From the NCBI GenBank assembly GCA_002335385.1, contig DCVK01000016.1, forward strand, positions 22,167 through 86,166: 64,000 nt of DNA, given 5' to 3'. Positions 17,259-26,574 of this stretch are shown here, one piece after another (positions within the stretch are counted from its first letter, which is position 1; every line of letters starts with the position of its first letter). Origin of the DNA: Candidatus Aminicenantes bacterium UBA2190 (GTDB lineage: Bacteria > Acidobacteriota > Aminicenantia > UBA2199). The notes beneath the pieces are model-generated. The model was not told the DNA's origin and did no database searches. It saw only the letters and a list, made by a program, of their open reading frames with translations. A program made the position numbers and the translations under genes.

Positions 17259-18157
17259 GCGCCGACCTGGGCTTCTGCACGCTGAAGAACCCGGTGATCA
17301 CGGCATCGGGCACCTTCGGCTACGGCGAGGAATTCCTGCCGTTCTACGACCTGGACAGCCTCGGCGCCATCGTCATGAAGGGCATCTTCCGCGAGGCGCG
17401 GCCGGGCAATCCCCCGCCGCGACTGCACGAGTCCCCGGCCGGGCTGCTCAATTCGATCGGCCTGGCCGGCCCGGGAAGCGCCGCGCTCCAGGAGGCCATC
17501 CGCCGCCTCCATGCCCGTACCCCGGTGCCGATCATCGTCAACGTCTGCGGCGGGGACGACGACGAGTTCGCCGAGGTGGCCGCGATCTTCTCCGCCATGG
17601 ATGAAGTGTCCCTGCTGGAGCTGAACATCTCCTGCCCCAACGTCAACAAGGGGGGCGCCTGCCCGGCCCAGGACGCCGGCCATACGGCCCGCCTGGTCCA
17701 GCGCGTCAAAAAGGGAATCCACAAGCCGCTGATCGTCAAACTCTCCCCCAACGCCGCCGACATCGTCGGCGTGGCCCAGGCGGCCCAGGACGCCGGCGCC
17801 GACGCCCTTTCCCTGGTCAACACCTTTTTGGGGCTGGCCGTGGACCTGGAGGCGCGCCGGCCGGTGTTCGCCAACGTCTATGCCGGCCTCTCGGGACCGG
17901 CCGTCAAACCGCTGGCCCTGCGCCTGGTCCGCGAGGTCTGCCTCAAGGCCTATGTGCCGGTCATCGGCATCGGCGGCATCGCCAGCGGCCGCGACGCGCT
18001 GGACTACATCCTGGTCGGCGCCTCGGCCGTCCAGGTCGGCACGGTCAACTTTTACGATCCGGCCGGGGCCGCGCGCATCGTGGCCGAGATCGAGGCGGAG
18101 ATGGTGAGGCTGAAGATCAAGAGTCTCTCAGAGATTCGGGGCAAGCTGCAGGCATGA
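17246..18157 (+). CDS. pyrD: Dihydroorotate dehydrogenase 1B, catalytic subunit
   Basis: 303 residues, a TIM barrel with FMN. LKNPVITASGTFGYG opens the fold, LLNSIGLAGPG lies over the FMN, ELNISCPNVNKGG contains the class 1 active-site cysteine region, VKLSPNAADI holds the conserved lysine, and IGIGGIASGRDALDYILVGA is the phosphate-binding end. Known: oxidises dihydroorotate to orotate in pyrimidine synthesis; the 1B class needs PyrK and uses NAD+, suiting an anaerobe. The ATG lies inside pyrK, with the ribosome site GGAGGAG just upstream. Confidence 0.95.
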   Translation: MADLSADLGFCTLKNPVITASGTFGYGEEFLPFYDLDSLGAIVMKGIFREARPGNPPPRLHESPAGLLNSIGLAGPGSAALQEAIRRLHARTPVPIIVNVCGGDDDEFAEVAAIFSAMDEVSLLELNISCPNVNKGGACPAQDAGHTARLVQRVKKGIHKPLIVKLSPNAADIVGVAQAAQDAGADALSLVNTFLGLAVDLEARRPVFANVYAGLSGPAVKPLALRLVREVCLKAYVPVIGIGGIASGRDALDYILVGASAVQVGTVNFYDPAGAARIVAEIEAEMVRLKIKSLSEIRGKLQA

Positions 18158-18197
18158 ACCGGCGCGGCGGACTTCTCCAGGACGGGATCGGGCGCCG

Positions 18198-19235
18198 TTG
18201 ATCCCCCTGAAGCCGGGACGAATCGCCAGGAGCTTCGTGGCCCCGGTCCTCGTCCTGGCCGTCATCATCGCCGTCTTCTTCCGCGACCTGACCCCCGCGG
18301 ACATCCTGAGCAACTTCCTGCGGATCCCGCCGGCTTTTCTGGCCGCCTTTGCCCTGCTCTCGCTGCTGGGGACCCTGCTGCGCACCTGGCAATACAGCGT
18401 CCTGCTGTCCGGCGAGCTGCGTTTCGGGGGCCTTTTCCTGATCACTCTGGTGCGCAACTTCTCGGTCGACCTGTTGCCGGGGCGCACCGCCTCGCTGGCA
18501 TTCTATTCCTGGCTGACGAGAAAAAGGGGGATCGCCCTCGAGAAGGGCGCCGCCAGCTTCGTCCTGTCGGTCTTTTACGATTCCATCGCCCTCACCCTGA
18601 TGCTGGGCATCCTGCTTATCTCCTTTTCGACCGGCATGAGCCGCTGGCCGATCTTGGCGGCCATGGCCGTCCTGTTCGCCGCCTCGGCGCTGGTCCTGTT
18701 CTTTTCGCGCCCCCTGCTGCAGTTCCTCCTGAAGAACGGCAGGCTGAGCCGTTTGCGCCTGGCCCGCATCGAGGGGACGGTCCGCCTCGTCCACGAATAC
18801 CTGGCGGCGCACGAGGGGATGCCCGAAAGGCTGAAGCTCCTGGGGATCAGTTTCGCCAGCCGCCTCTGCAAGTACGTGTACAACTACATCCTGTTCGAGG
18901 GGGTGCTGCATTTGGGCATCAGCCTGAAACATTTTTCCCTGTTCTGCTTCGGCCTGGCCGCGACCGAGGCCTCGGCGCTGCTTCCCATTCATGGACCGGC
19001 CGGCTTCGGCACCTGGGAACTGGCCTTCGCTTTCGTTTTCTCGGCCCTGCGCGTGCCCGCGGCCAACATCCAGGAGGCGGGCTTCGTCATCCACATCACC
19101 AGCCAGGCCTGGGAATACGCCATCGGCCTGCTGGCCCTGGCCTACCTGGCGTTCGGCTCCGGGGAAAAATCCCCGCCGCTCAGGGGGATGGCGGCGGCCC
19201 CACCCACAGGTCCGGGTCCCAGCCGCAGCCGATGA
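18198..19235 (+). CDS. Flippase-like integral membrane protein (LPG synthase TM domain, UPF0104)
   Basis: 345 residues with about eight membrane helices. The pattern RTWQYSVLLSGELRFGGLF, NFSVDLLPGRTASLAFY and PIHGPAGFGTWELAFAF matches the lysylphosphatidylglycerol-synthase TM domain family. Known: such proteins without a catalytic extension act as lipid flippases or have unknown roles. The start is TTG at 18198; an ATG at 18154 is out of frame. The last 56 bases overlap, tail to tail, the convergent gene ending at 19180. It follows pyrD by 40 bases and may share its transcript. Confidence 0.75.
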   Translation: MIPLKPGRIARSFVAPVLVLAVIIAVFFRDLTPADILSNFLRIPPAFLAAFALLSLLGTLLRTWQYSVLLSGELRFGGLFLITLVRNFSVDLLPGRTASLAFYSWLTRKRGIALEKGAASFVLSVFYDSIALTLMLGILLISFSTGMSRWPILAAMAVLFAASALVLFFSRPLLQFLLKNGRLSRLRLARIEGTVRLVHEYLAAHEGMPERLKLLGISFASRLCKYVYNYILFEGVLHLGISLKHFSLFCFGLAATEASALLPIHGPAGFGTWELAFAFVFSALRVPAANIQEAGFVIHITSQAWEYAIGLLALAYLAFGSGEKSPPLRGMAAAPPTGPGPSRSR

Positions 19236-20139
19236 ACAGCGCGGCACCCGTATCGACATTGCGCACGTGCATGCGCGTGTTGCCCTTGTGGCCGAACATG
19301 TGGACGGCGAATTGCGGCAGGTTGGACCAGTTCAAGCGGTAGATCTCCTCCCCGGGGGGCGCCGGGAGGTCCTTGAGGAAACGGCCGTCCGCGGCATGAA
19401 CGATGCGGTAACGGTCGTGCGGCCAGGGCAGCCATGCCGCCCGGTCGTCGACGGCGGCGCAGGGCCGGCAGCCCTGGCCCTGGGAAACGCGCCGCCCCGG
19501 CTCCCTGCCCCCGAAGGGAGCGGTGCGGATCTGCCGGCCGTCATAATAGACGACGAAGCGGCCGCTGCCGGTGATCTCGCAGTGTTTCTTGACATCGCCG
19601 GCGCCATGGGCCGTGCGCATGGCGGCGGGATCGGACACGCTGACCAGGATGACGTCCCCTTGGTGCGAGGGCCCCGCCAGCCAGTCGCTTCCCCGATGAC
19701 GATGCCAGCTCCAGCGCGTTTCGTCGGAGCAGTCCATGCGGGGGTTGAAGACAGTGTGCTTGCGCCCCTTGGGGTCGCAGACATGGATCCTGTCGTTGAA
19801 GCGGTAGGCGAAGCGCATGCCGTCGGGAGCCCAGGATGGGCGTGGCGATCCGCCGCGCAGCCTGCGGCCCGGGGCTCCGGCGACCTCCACCCCGGGGACC
19901 TCTTTCTCGACGCCGGAAGCCAGGTCAAGGCAGAACATCCTGGGCGGGCGGGCGAAGACCACTCTGCCCGGGAGCCCTCCCGAGAACGCCGCCCAGCGCC
20001 GCGCCAGGACCGCCGCCGATCCCGCGTCACAGGCTTCAGCGCGCTCGCCGGGCGCGGCGCTGCCCGCCCCGACGATCCAGACGACGGCGAGCAACTGCGC
20101 CGCCGGGAGTGCCCAGCACGCCCGGCGCCTCCCGCTCAA
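19180..20139 (-). CDS. Secreted beta-propeller-like protein
   Basis: 319 residues. I place the start at TTG 20139, which overlaps the stop of the upstream ferredoxin gene as TTGA; GGGAGAG lies about eight bases upstream and a signal peptide follows (LPAAQLLAVVWIVGAGSA). The body has TolB/PD40-like blades (RPSWAPDGMRFAYRFND, ITGSGRFVVYYDG, FLKDLPAPPGEEIYRLNWS) and conserved Trp residues. No enzyme motif is seen. It probably folds as a small propeller in the periplasm, possibly binding a ligand or partner. Its 3' end overlaps the end of the convergent flippase gene. Confidence 0.65.
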   Translation of the reverse strand: MSGRRRACWALPAAQLLAVVWIVGAGSAAPGERAEACDAGSAAVLARRWAAFSGGLPGRVVFARPPRMFCLDLASGVEKEVPGVEVAGAPGRRLRGGSPRPSWAPDGMRFAYRFNDRIHVCDPKGRKHTVFNPRMDCSDETRWSWHRHRGSDWLAGPSHQGDVILVSVSDPAAMRTAHGAGDVKKHCEITGSGRFVVYYDGRQIRTAPFGGREPGRRVSQGQGCRPCAAVDDRAAWLPWPHDRYRIVHAADGRFLKDLPAPPGEEIYRLNWSNLPQFAVHMFGHKGNTRMHVRNVDTGAALFIGCGWDPDLWVGPPPSP

Positions 20140-20924
20140 TGCTCTCTCCCACCGGCCAGCATGTCGCGCAGCGTGACCTCCGGATGGTGGTAGCGCTCGT
20201 AGCCCGGGGTCTTCTTGCCGAACTGAATCGCCTCGCGCGGACACCACTGGATGCAGGCCAGGCACTGCTCGCAGCGGTGCTGCCAGGCCGGCCGGCCTTC
20301 CTTCAGCTCGATGTTCCCCGCCGGACAGACGCGGGCGCAGACGCCGCAGCCGTCGCAGCGGTCGTCGCACCAGAAGTCCTTGTCCATCTTGTGCACCTGG
20401 CCGAAGCTCAGCCTGTACATGGCCGTGAAAACGACGCGCTGCCACAAGGGGCCCATTTCCACCGGCCCCGCCTCGCGGGCGGCGATCCGGTCGGCGGCCG
20501 CGGCGATCTTGAAGCGGGCGGCGGCGATGCGGGCCTGGCGCCGCTCGAGCGGACCGGGACCGCCCCAGGGGATGTAGTTGCTGGGCAGGACGATGTCGAA
20601 GCCGGCGGCGAGCGTCAGGCCGCGCCGGGCGAGCATCTCCCGCAGCTGGACCAGGGTGCGCGCGACCTGGCCGGCGTTGACCGCCAGGGCGAACAGGTAG
20701 GCGTCGGGTCGCAGGGAAAGCTTTTCGATGAACGCCGCGACCGGGCCGGGCACGCCCCACATGTGGACCGGGAAGACGAAGCCCACCGCTTCGGCGTCGC
20801 CGGCGGCCAGGGCGTCGGCCCCCTTCATGGGCCTGACGCTTGCCCCGGCCAGGTGTTCAGCCAGAAGCCGCGCCGACCACAGCGAATTGCCCGTCCCGCT
20901 GTAATAAAAAATAATGGTTCTCAT
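20136..20924 (-). CDS. EFR1-family flavodoxin/ferredoxin fusion protein
   Basis: 262 residues. A flavodoxin-like N terminus (IIFYYSGTGNSLWSARLLAE, the FMN phosphate loop) is followed by a C-terminal 2[4Fe-4S] ferredoxin with CDGCGVCARVCPAGNIEL and CEQCLACIQWCPREAIQFG. Known: this EFR1 architecture is widespread in anaerobes and thought to carry electrons in the cytosol; partners are seldom known. It is first of a two-gene unit with the secreted propeller protein, joined by a TTGA overlap. The pairing of a cytosolic redox carrier with an exported protein is unexplained. Confidence 0.88.
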   Translation of the reverse strand: MRTIIFYYSGTGNSLWSARLLAEHLAGASVRPMKGADALAAGDAEAVGFVFPVHMWGVPGPVAAFIEKLSLRPDAYLFALAVNAGQVARTLVQLREMLARRGLTLAAGFDIVLPSNYIPWGGPGPLERRQARIAAARFKIAAAADRIAAREAGPVEMGPLWQRVVFTAMYRLSFGQVHKMDKDFWCDDRCDGCGVCARVCPAGNIELKEGRPAWQHRCEQCLACIQWCPREAIQFGKKTPGYERYHHPEVTLRDMLAGGREH

Positions 20925-21016
20925 GCTGTCCCTCTGCAGAAGAACATTCTAGGGAATTCACCAACGAAATTCAACCGGGCAACGGAATGTAAACGCCCCG
21001 GTGGCGCCTCGAGCCG

Positions 21017-21823
21017 CTATTTCTTTTCCAGAACGGCCTTTTTCAGCTTCTCGTTGACCGTCACGCCGTTGGCCTCGGCTTCCTCCAGCAGTTTTAGGGC
21101 ACCGGCCGGATCGCCGCCGGCGAAGTGGATGCTGACCAGGTTGTTCCAGGCGTTGCCGTGGCGCGGGTCGGCCTTGACCGCCGCCTGGTACTGATCGCGC
21201 GCCTCGCCGAAGCGCTTCAGCTTGAACAGGATATTGCCGTGGATATAGTGGAACTCGGCCGGGACCTCGAGGGTCTGCGGGATGGGCTCATGCAATTTGC
21301 GGTCGATCTCGGCGATATCCTGCCGGGCTTTGCTGATCGCGGCCTGGGCGGGATTGCGCCCGGCGGAAGAGCTCTTGTCCGATGCCCCGGCAGACATGTC
21401 CTGGACATACTTCTCCATCTCGTCGCGCTGATCGCGCAGGCGGGCGAGATGCTCCTGGTAGGAAAAGGCGTAGAGATCCTTGACCGTGACGAAATCGCTC
21501 TTGGCGGTCTCGATCTCCTTCAGCGCCTCCTCATACTGCCCGCGCTGGTAGCCCAGCTCGGCCCTGAGCAGGCGGGCATCGGCGTACTGCGGCAGGATCG
21601 CCAGGCTGGTATCAGCTTCCTTCTGGGCCTTGTCCAGCTTCCCTTTTTTCAGGTACTCCCCGCCCTTGAGGAAATGGGTCCGGGCCTGCTTGTACTTGGC
21701 CAGCATCTCCTTTTCCGACTGGTTGAAATCCTTCTGCGCGGCCAATGGCAGCGCCAGCAGCAGGCCGACGGCGACCAGGGCCGGCGCGGCCATCCGCAAC
21801 GTGTTCTTGCCGATCACTTTCAT
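21017..21823 (-). CDS. Secreted TPR-repeat protein
   Basis: 268 residues from the ATG at 21823 with AGGAGGAAAAA directly upstream. The signal peptide ends at LPLAAQ (about 27). Helical repeats follow: YKQARTHFLKGGEYLKKGKL, ADARLLRAELGYQRGQYEEA, and FHYIHGNILFKLKRFGEARD followed by PRHGNAWNNLVSIHFAGGDP. A charged coiled-coil linker lies in the middle (about 125-190). TPR proteins mediate protein contacts; here the location is periplasmic or extracellular. No genetic partner is obvious: the neighbours are a short open frame and another secreted protein. Confidence 0.75.
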   Translation of the reverse strand: MKVIGKNTLRMAAPALVAVGLLLALPLAAQKDFNQSEKEMLAKYKQARTHFLKGGEYLKKGKLDKAQKEADTSLAILPQYADARLLRAELGYQRGQYEEALKEIETAKSDFVTVKDLYAFSYQEHLARLRDQRDEMEKYVQDMSAGASDKSSSAGRNPAQAAISKARQDIAEIDRKLHEPIPQTLEVPAEFHYIHGNILFKLKRFGEARDQYQAAVKADPRHGNAWNNLVSIHFAGGDPAGALKLLEEAEANGVTVNEKLKKAVLEKK

Positions 21824-21839
21824 TTTTTCCTCCTGCAAT

Positions 21840-22004
21840 TCATTCCTGAAACTGCGCCAGGGCAGCCGAATTCCCGGCGGCAAAGCCATGCTGGCGATTA
21901 TAGGCCGATGCCATAAGGAAGTCTAACTCCTGGAAGTAGCCAAGCAATTCCATTGCCAACAAAACAACCTGATGGTGTCCTTTTTCATGGACAATCCACT
22001 TCAT
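21840..22004 (-). CDS. Possible 54-residue protein, uncertain
   Basis: An open frame, MKWIVHEKGHHQVVLLAMEL onward, lies between two secreted-protein genes and is less GC-rich than either. It looks helical. No ribosome site and no recognised family; it could equally be the relic of a longer gene. The rest of the gap 21824-22060 holds nothing else. Confidence 0.22.
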   Translation of the reverse strand: MKWIVHEKGHHQVVLLAMELLGYFQELDFLMASAYNRQHGFAAGNSAALAQFQE

Positions 22005-22060
22005 GCCACTGAAAAACCAGGACAGGGGCTGAACCGGTGACCAGGCCATCGGGAGGAAGA

Positions 22061-22888
22061 TCAGTCCTTTTCCAGCTCGGCGAGCCACGTCGAGGCGAAG
22101 GTGCGGGCCGCGACGGTCGCCTCCTTGCCGGCGCGGAAGCAGAGTTTCCATTCGGGCGGCTTCTGTTCATAGTCCTCGCGCACAAAGACCATCTTGTCGC
22201 CGCGCGGCATCAGCCGGGCGGCGAAATCGACCCCGGCGCTGACGGCCAGGAACTCCCTGATGCGTCTTTGGATCAGTTCCCCGGGATCGGCGGGATAGCG
22301 CTGTTGCCATTCCCCGAGCGCCTCTTCATGGCTTTTCCTGTCCTCGGCCGAGGACATTTCGCTCATCTGCCGCATGAGGTCGCGCTGCTCCGGGTCCTTC
22401 TCCATGCGCTCCAACTGGGCGCGCATCTCCTGGATGAAACCCTCCATGGCCTTGCGCGTCTCGGCGTCCATACCGGCCATGTTCTTCTTCATCTCGGCGA
22501 TGCTTTTCTCCGTCTCGTTCTTCATCTTCTTCAGTTCATCGTCGGCGGAAGGGCGCGAGGCCGGCGCTTCAGGCTTCTCGCTCTCGCGGAGCTTCTGGTA
22601 GGCCGCCTTGAACTCGGCGCCTGCCGCGTAGGACTTGATCCAGCCGAGGCCGGCGGTGACGACCGCCGCCCTCGAGGCGGCGGGAAGCGCCCTGAAGGCC
22701 CGATAGGCGGCGTCGTTGTAGGCGGTGCCTCCGGTCAGGGCGTCGAGGATCCCCTCCTGCGCCGCCTGCGGGGTCAGGCCAAGCCGCTTCAGGATGTCGT
22801 CGCCGGATGAGGCGGTCAGCACGAGGGCGAGCGACAGGAGCGAAGCCAGCATGAAGGGATGCAGGGAAGAACCGTTCTTGTTTTTCAT
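22061..22888 (-). CDS. Secreted charged helical protein of unknown function
   Basis: 275 residues from the ATG at 22888, with a signal peptide (about 1-28, HPFMLASLLSLALVLTASS). The middle (about 105-190) is a long charged helix, probably a coiled coil (KKMKNETEKSIAEMKKNMAG, MRAQLERMEKDPEQRDLMRQ). The last 90 residues are mixed (REFLAVSAGVDFAARL) and contain a possible folded domain. No family recognised. The promoter places the -10 box six bases before the ATG, so the mRNA is probably leaderless. It is divergent from asnS. Confidence 0.7.
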   Translation of the reverse strand: MKNKNGSSLHPFMLASLLSLALVLTASSGDDILKRLGLTPQAAQEGILDALTGGTAYNDAAYRAFRALPAASRAAVVTAGLGWIKSYAAGAEFKAAYQKLRESEKPEAPASRPSADDELKKMKNETEKSIAEMKKNMAGMDAETRKAMEGFIQEMRAQLERMEKDPEQRDLMRQMSEMSSAEDRKSHEEALGEWQQRYPADPGELIQRRIREFLAVSAGVDFAARLMPRGDKMVFVREDYEQKPPEWKLCFRAGKEATVAARTFASTWLAELEKD

Positions 22889-22894
22889 GCCCTG

Positions 22895-22923
22895 ATTGTG
22901 AAGCGAATGACCGGGCAAGTCAA
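22895..22923 (-). promoter_or_regulatory. Leaderless-type promoter of the secreted helical protein
   Basis: Minus strand TTGACT (22923-22918), 17 bases, CACAAT (22900-22895), six bases, then the ATG at 22888. No Shine-Dalgarno room. Confidence 0.6.
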
Positions 22924-22997
22924 GTGCGGCTGGCGACAATTCGGGCCCTGAAGTGCCGGGGCATAAGTTCAAATGCATGTTCCATCCACACCTCCGG

Positions 22998-23026
22998 TTG
23001 CCCGCGGCCGCCTTTTGCGCTACAAT
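22998..23026 (+). promoter_or_regulatory. Promoter of asnS
   Basis: TTGCCC (22998-23003), 17 bases, TACAAT (23021-23026). The leader is about 16-18 bases and contains GAGGTG before the ATG at 23049. Confidence 0.6.
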
Positions 23027-23048
23027 GATTTCCCCGCGAGGTGGCACC

Positions 23049-24440
<1,392 letters not shown>

Positions 24441-24455
24441 CAAAAAGGAGCAACC

Positions 24456-25739
24456 ATGAAAAAAGTCATCCTTATGCTGATTTGTCTTTCACTGGCCATG
24501 TCCGCTGCGCCTCTGTTCGGCGGCGGCAAGAACAAGGCCAAATACGAAAAACGCTACAGCGACCCGGTGCTGAAGGCCATGGAGGAAGCGCGGGAGAAAC
24601 AGCAGGCCGTGCAGGACGAGGAGACGGCCCGGATCCGCAAAAGACAGGCCGAGGAAAAGAAAAAGGACCGCGAGCAGGCGCGGAGCCTGCTGTCCGACAT
24701 GACCGGGGTCTTTCCCCCGTCGTCGCCGGCCGCCTTTCAGGCCATGTTCCACTTTCCGCCCGTGGCGCAGTACAACACCAACATCTGCTGGAGCTTCGCC
24801 GCCACCTCGTTTTACGAATCGGAGATCCACCGTCTCAGCGGCAAAAAGATCAAGCTCTCCGAGGTGTGGACGGTCTACCACGAGTACCTGGCCAAGGTCG
24901 GGCGCTGGGTGCGCGAGCGCGGCGCCTCGCTGGTCGCCGAGGGCGGCGAGAGCAACGCCATCAACCGCATCTGGAAGGAGCACGGCGTCGTGCCGGCCGC
25001 GGCCTATCCCGGCCGCCGCGTCGACGGCGACAAGCTGGACCACGAGCGGCTGATCGAGGAGGTCAGGGCCTACCTCGATTACGTGAAGGCCAACAGCCTG
25101 TGGAACGAGGAGGATGTGCTCCGCCACGTCGTCCTCATCCTGGACAAACACCTGGGGGCGCCGCCGAAGACCTTCACCTACCAGGGCCGGGAGATGACGC
25201 CGCTGGAGTTTCTGAAGAACGAGACGCCCCTGGACATGGATGACTACGTCGACGTCATGTCGACGACCTTCTATCCCTTCTATACCTTCCAGGAGTTCGC
25301 CGTCCCCGACAACTGGTGGCACAGCCGGGAGTACCTGAACGTGCCGCTCGCCGACTGGTATGGCCTGATCCTCAAGGCGGTCAAGGCCGGCTGCACGGTG
25401 AACATCGGCGGCGACGTCTCCGAGCCGGGCAAACTCGGCTTCCAGGACGTCTGCTTCATCCCCAGCTTCGACATCCCCGCCGCCTATATCGACCAGGACA
25501 GCCGCGAATTCCGCATCGCCAACCGCACCACCGAGGACGACCACGGCATCCACATCGTCGGCTACACGCGGCTGCAGGGCCACGACTGGTTCCTGGTCAA
25601 GGACTCCAGCCGCTCGGCGCGCTGGGGCAAGCATGAAGGCTATTTCTTCTTCCGCGGCGACTACGTCAAGCTGAAGATGCTTACCTTCACCGTGCACAAG
25701 GACATGGCCAAATCCCTGCTGGCCAAGGTGAAAGAATAG
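24456..25739 (+). CDS. Secreted C1-like (papain/bleomycin-hydrolase type) cysteine peptidase
   Basis: 427 residues. A signal peptide (about 1-22) is followed by a highly charged helix (about 25-80, KAMEEAREKQQAVQDEETAR), then a catalytic domain with NTNICWSFAATSFYESEI (Cys111), DDHGIHIVGYTR (His near 365) and FLVKDSSRSARWG. In papain-like enzymes the third residue is Asn in an NSWG motif; here the place reads DSSRS, so the triad is altered. Known: related secreted C1 aminopeptidases occur in Bacteroidota and similar bacteria. AAAAGGAG lies just upstream. It probably acts in the periplasm or outside on peptides. An inactive or specialised enzyme is possible because of the Asn change. Confidence 0.85.
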   Translation: MKKVILMLICLSLAMSAAPLFGGGKNKAKYEKRYSDPVLKAMEEAREKQQAVQDEETARIRKRQAEEKKKDREQARSLLSDMTGVFPPSSPAAFQAMFHFPPVAQYNTNICWSFAATSFYESEIHRLSGKKIKLSEVWTVYHEYLAKVGRWVRERGASLVAEGGESNAINRIWKEHGVVPAAAYPGRRVDGDKLDHERLIEEVRAYLDYVKANSLWNEEDVLRHVVLILDKHLGAPPKTFTYQGREMTPLEFLKNETPLDMDDYVDVMSTTFYPFYTFQEFAVPDNWWHSREYLNVPLADWYGLILKAVKAGCTVNIGGDVSEPGKLGFQDVCFIPSFDIPAAYIDQDSREFRIANRTTEDDHGIHIVGYTRLQGHDWFLVKDSSRSARWGKHEGYFFFRGDYVKLKMLTFTVHKDMAKSLLAKVKE

Positions 25740-25750
25740 GGAGAACGGTC

Positions 25751-26056
25751 GTGGGCCAAGTCGTCGCCGAGGTAACGGTGGTGCCGCTGGGCACGGGCTC
25801 GGCCTCGCTGAGCGCCTGGGTCGCAGACGTGGAGAAGGTCCTGAAGGGCTTCCCCCGCCTCAAATCCCTTCTGACCCCCATGTCGACCATCCTGGAGGGC
25901 GACTTGGACGAGGTCATCGAGGCGGTCAAGGCCATGCACGAGGCTCCCTTCCGCCTGGGCGCCCTGCGCGTGTCCACGACGCTGCGCATCGACGACCGCC
26001 GCGACAGGCCGCTGACCATGGCGGGCAAGCTGGAAGCGGTGAACGAAAAACTATAA
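25751..26056 (+). CDS. Thiamine-binding protein of the MTH1187/YkoF family
   Basis: 101 residues from GTG 25751 (GGGAGAA upstream). The single ferredoxin-like domain matches the DUF77/thiamine_BP family: VAEVTVVPLGTGSASLSAWV, LLTPMSTILEGDLDEVIEAV, HEAPFRLGALRVSTTLRIDD. Known: members bind thiamine or related pyrimidines and are cytosolic; their physiological role is not settled. It follows the C1 peptidase by 11 bases. No TPP riboswitch is visible upstream. Confidence 0.88.
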   Translation: MGQVVAEVTVVPLGTGSASLSAWVADVEKVLKGFPRLKSLLTPMSTILEGDLDEVIEAVKAMHEAPFRLGALRVSTTLRIDDRRDRPLTMAGKLEAVNEKL

Positions 26057-26145
26057 CGGCGTCGCCGACAGGATGCCGGCCGGCCACTCGCGCAGGACGC
26101 CGGCGGCGGATCGACTCCATCAATGTCCCCCTCCGCCGGCTCCGC

Positions 26146-26574
26146 TCAGGCGCCGTTGTACACCCGGATGCGGCCGTACATGGAGACGACGACGCGGCAA
26201 ACCCGGCCGCGCCGCTCCAGGGTGATGGTGCACAACGGGGAGACGCCGCCCAGCGGCGAGAACACCGGCCGGGTGTTGGCGTGCACCGCAACCTTGTTCC
26301 CCAGGTCGAAGCCGCGGAACTCCCGCCAGCCCTGGCCGTCGTCGCGGCTGAGCGACAGGCGGCCGCCGGCGATCTCGGCCCGCACCGACCGATTGTCGCG
26401 GACGGCCTGGCAGCGCGCCGTGCTCAAGCCCGCGGTGACGCAGCGCAGGGCGGCGTGGAACTCCATTCGTGTAAAGAAGGCGCTCAAGCCCGGGGCGGTC
26501 AGCAGCAGCAGGATCCAGAAAACGCCGATCGTCACCAGCAGCTCCAGTACCGTCAGCCCCTTGTCATTCTTCAT
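26146..26574 (-). CDS. Type II secretion/type IV pilus pseudopilin, GspH/FimT-like
   Basis: 142 residues. The N terminus KNDKGLTVLELLVTIGVFWI carries the prepilin-peptidase site (Gly before the mature residue, Glu at mature position 5) and a hydrophobic helix. The rest is a small beta-rich head with VRDNRSVRAEIAGGRLSLSR. Last gene of the minor-pilin cluster; it overlaps the preceding gene by 11 bases. Known: GspH/FimT minor pilins prime pilus assembly, and FimT also binds DNA in natural transformation. The comEA gene nearby makes a DNA-uptake role attractive, though this is inference. Confidence 0.82.
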   Translation of the reverse strand: MKNDKGLTVLELLVTIGVFWILLLLTAPGLSAFFTRMEFHAALRCVTAGLSTARCQAVRDNRSVRAEIAGGRLSLSRDDGQGWREFRGFDLGNKVAVHANTRPVFSPLGGVSPLCTITLERRGRVCRVVVSMYGRIRVYNGA

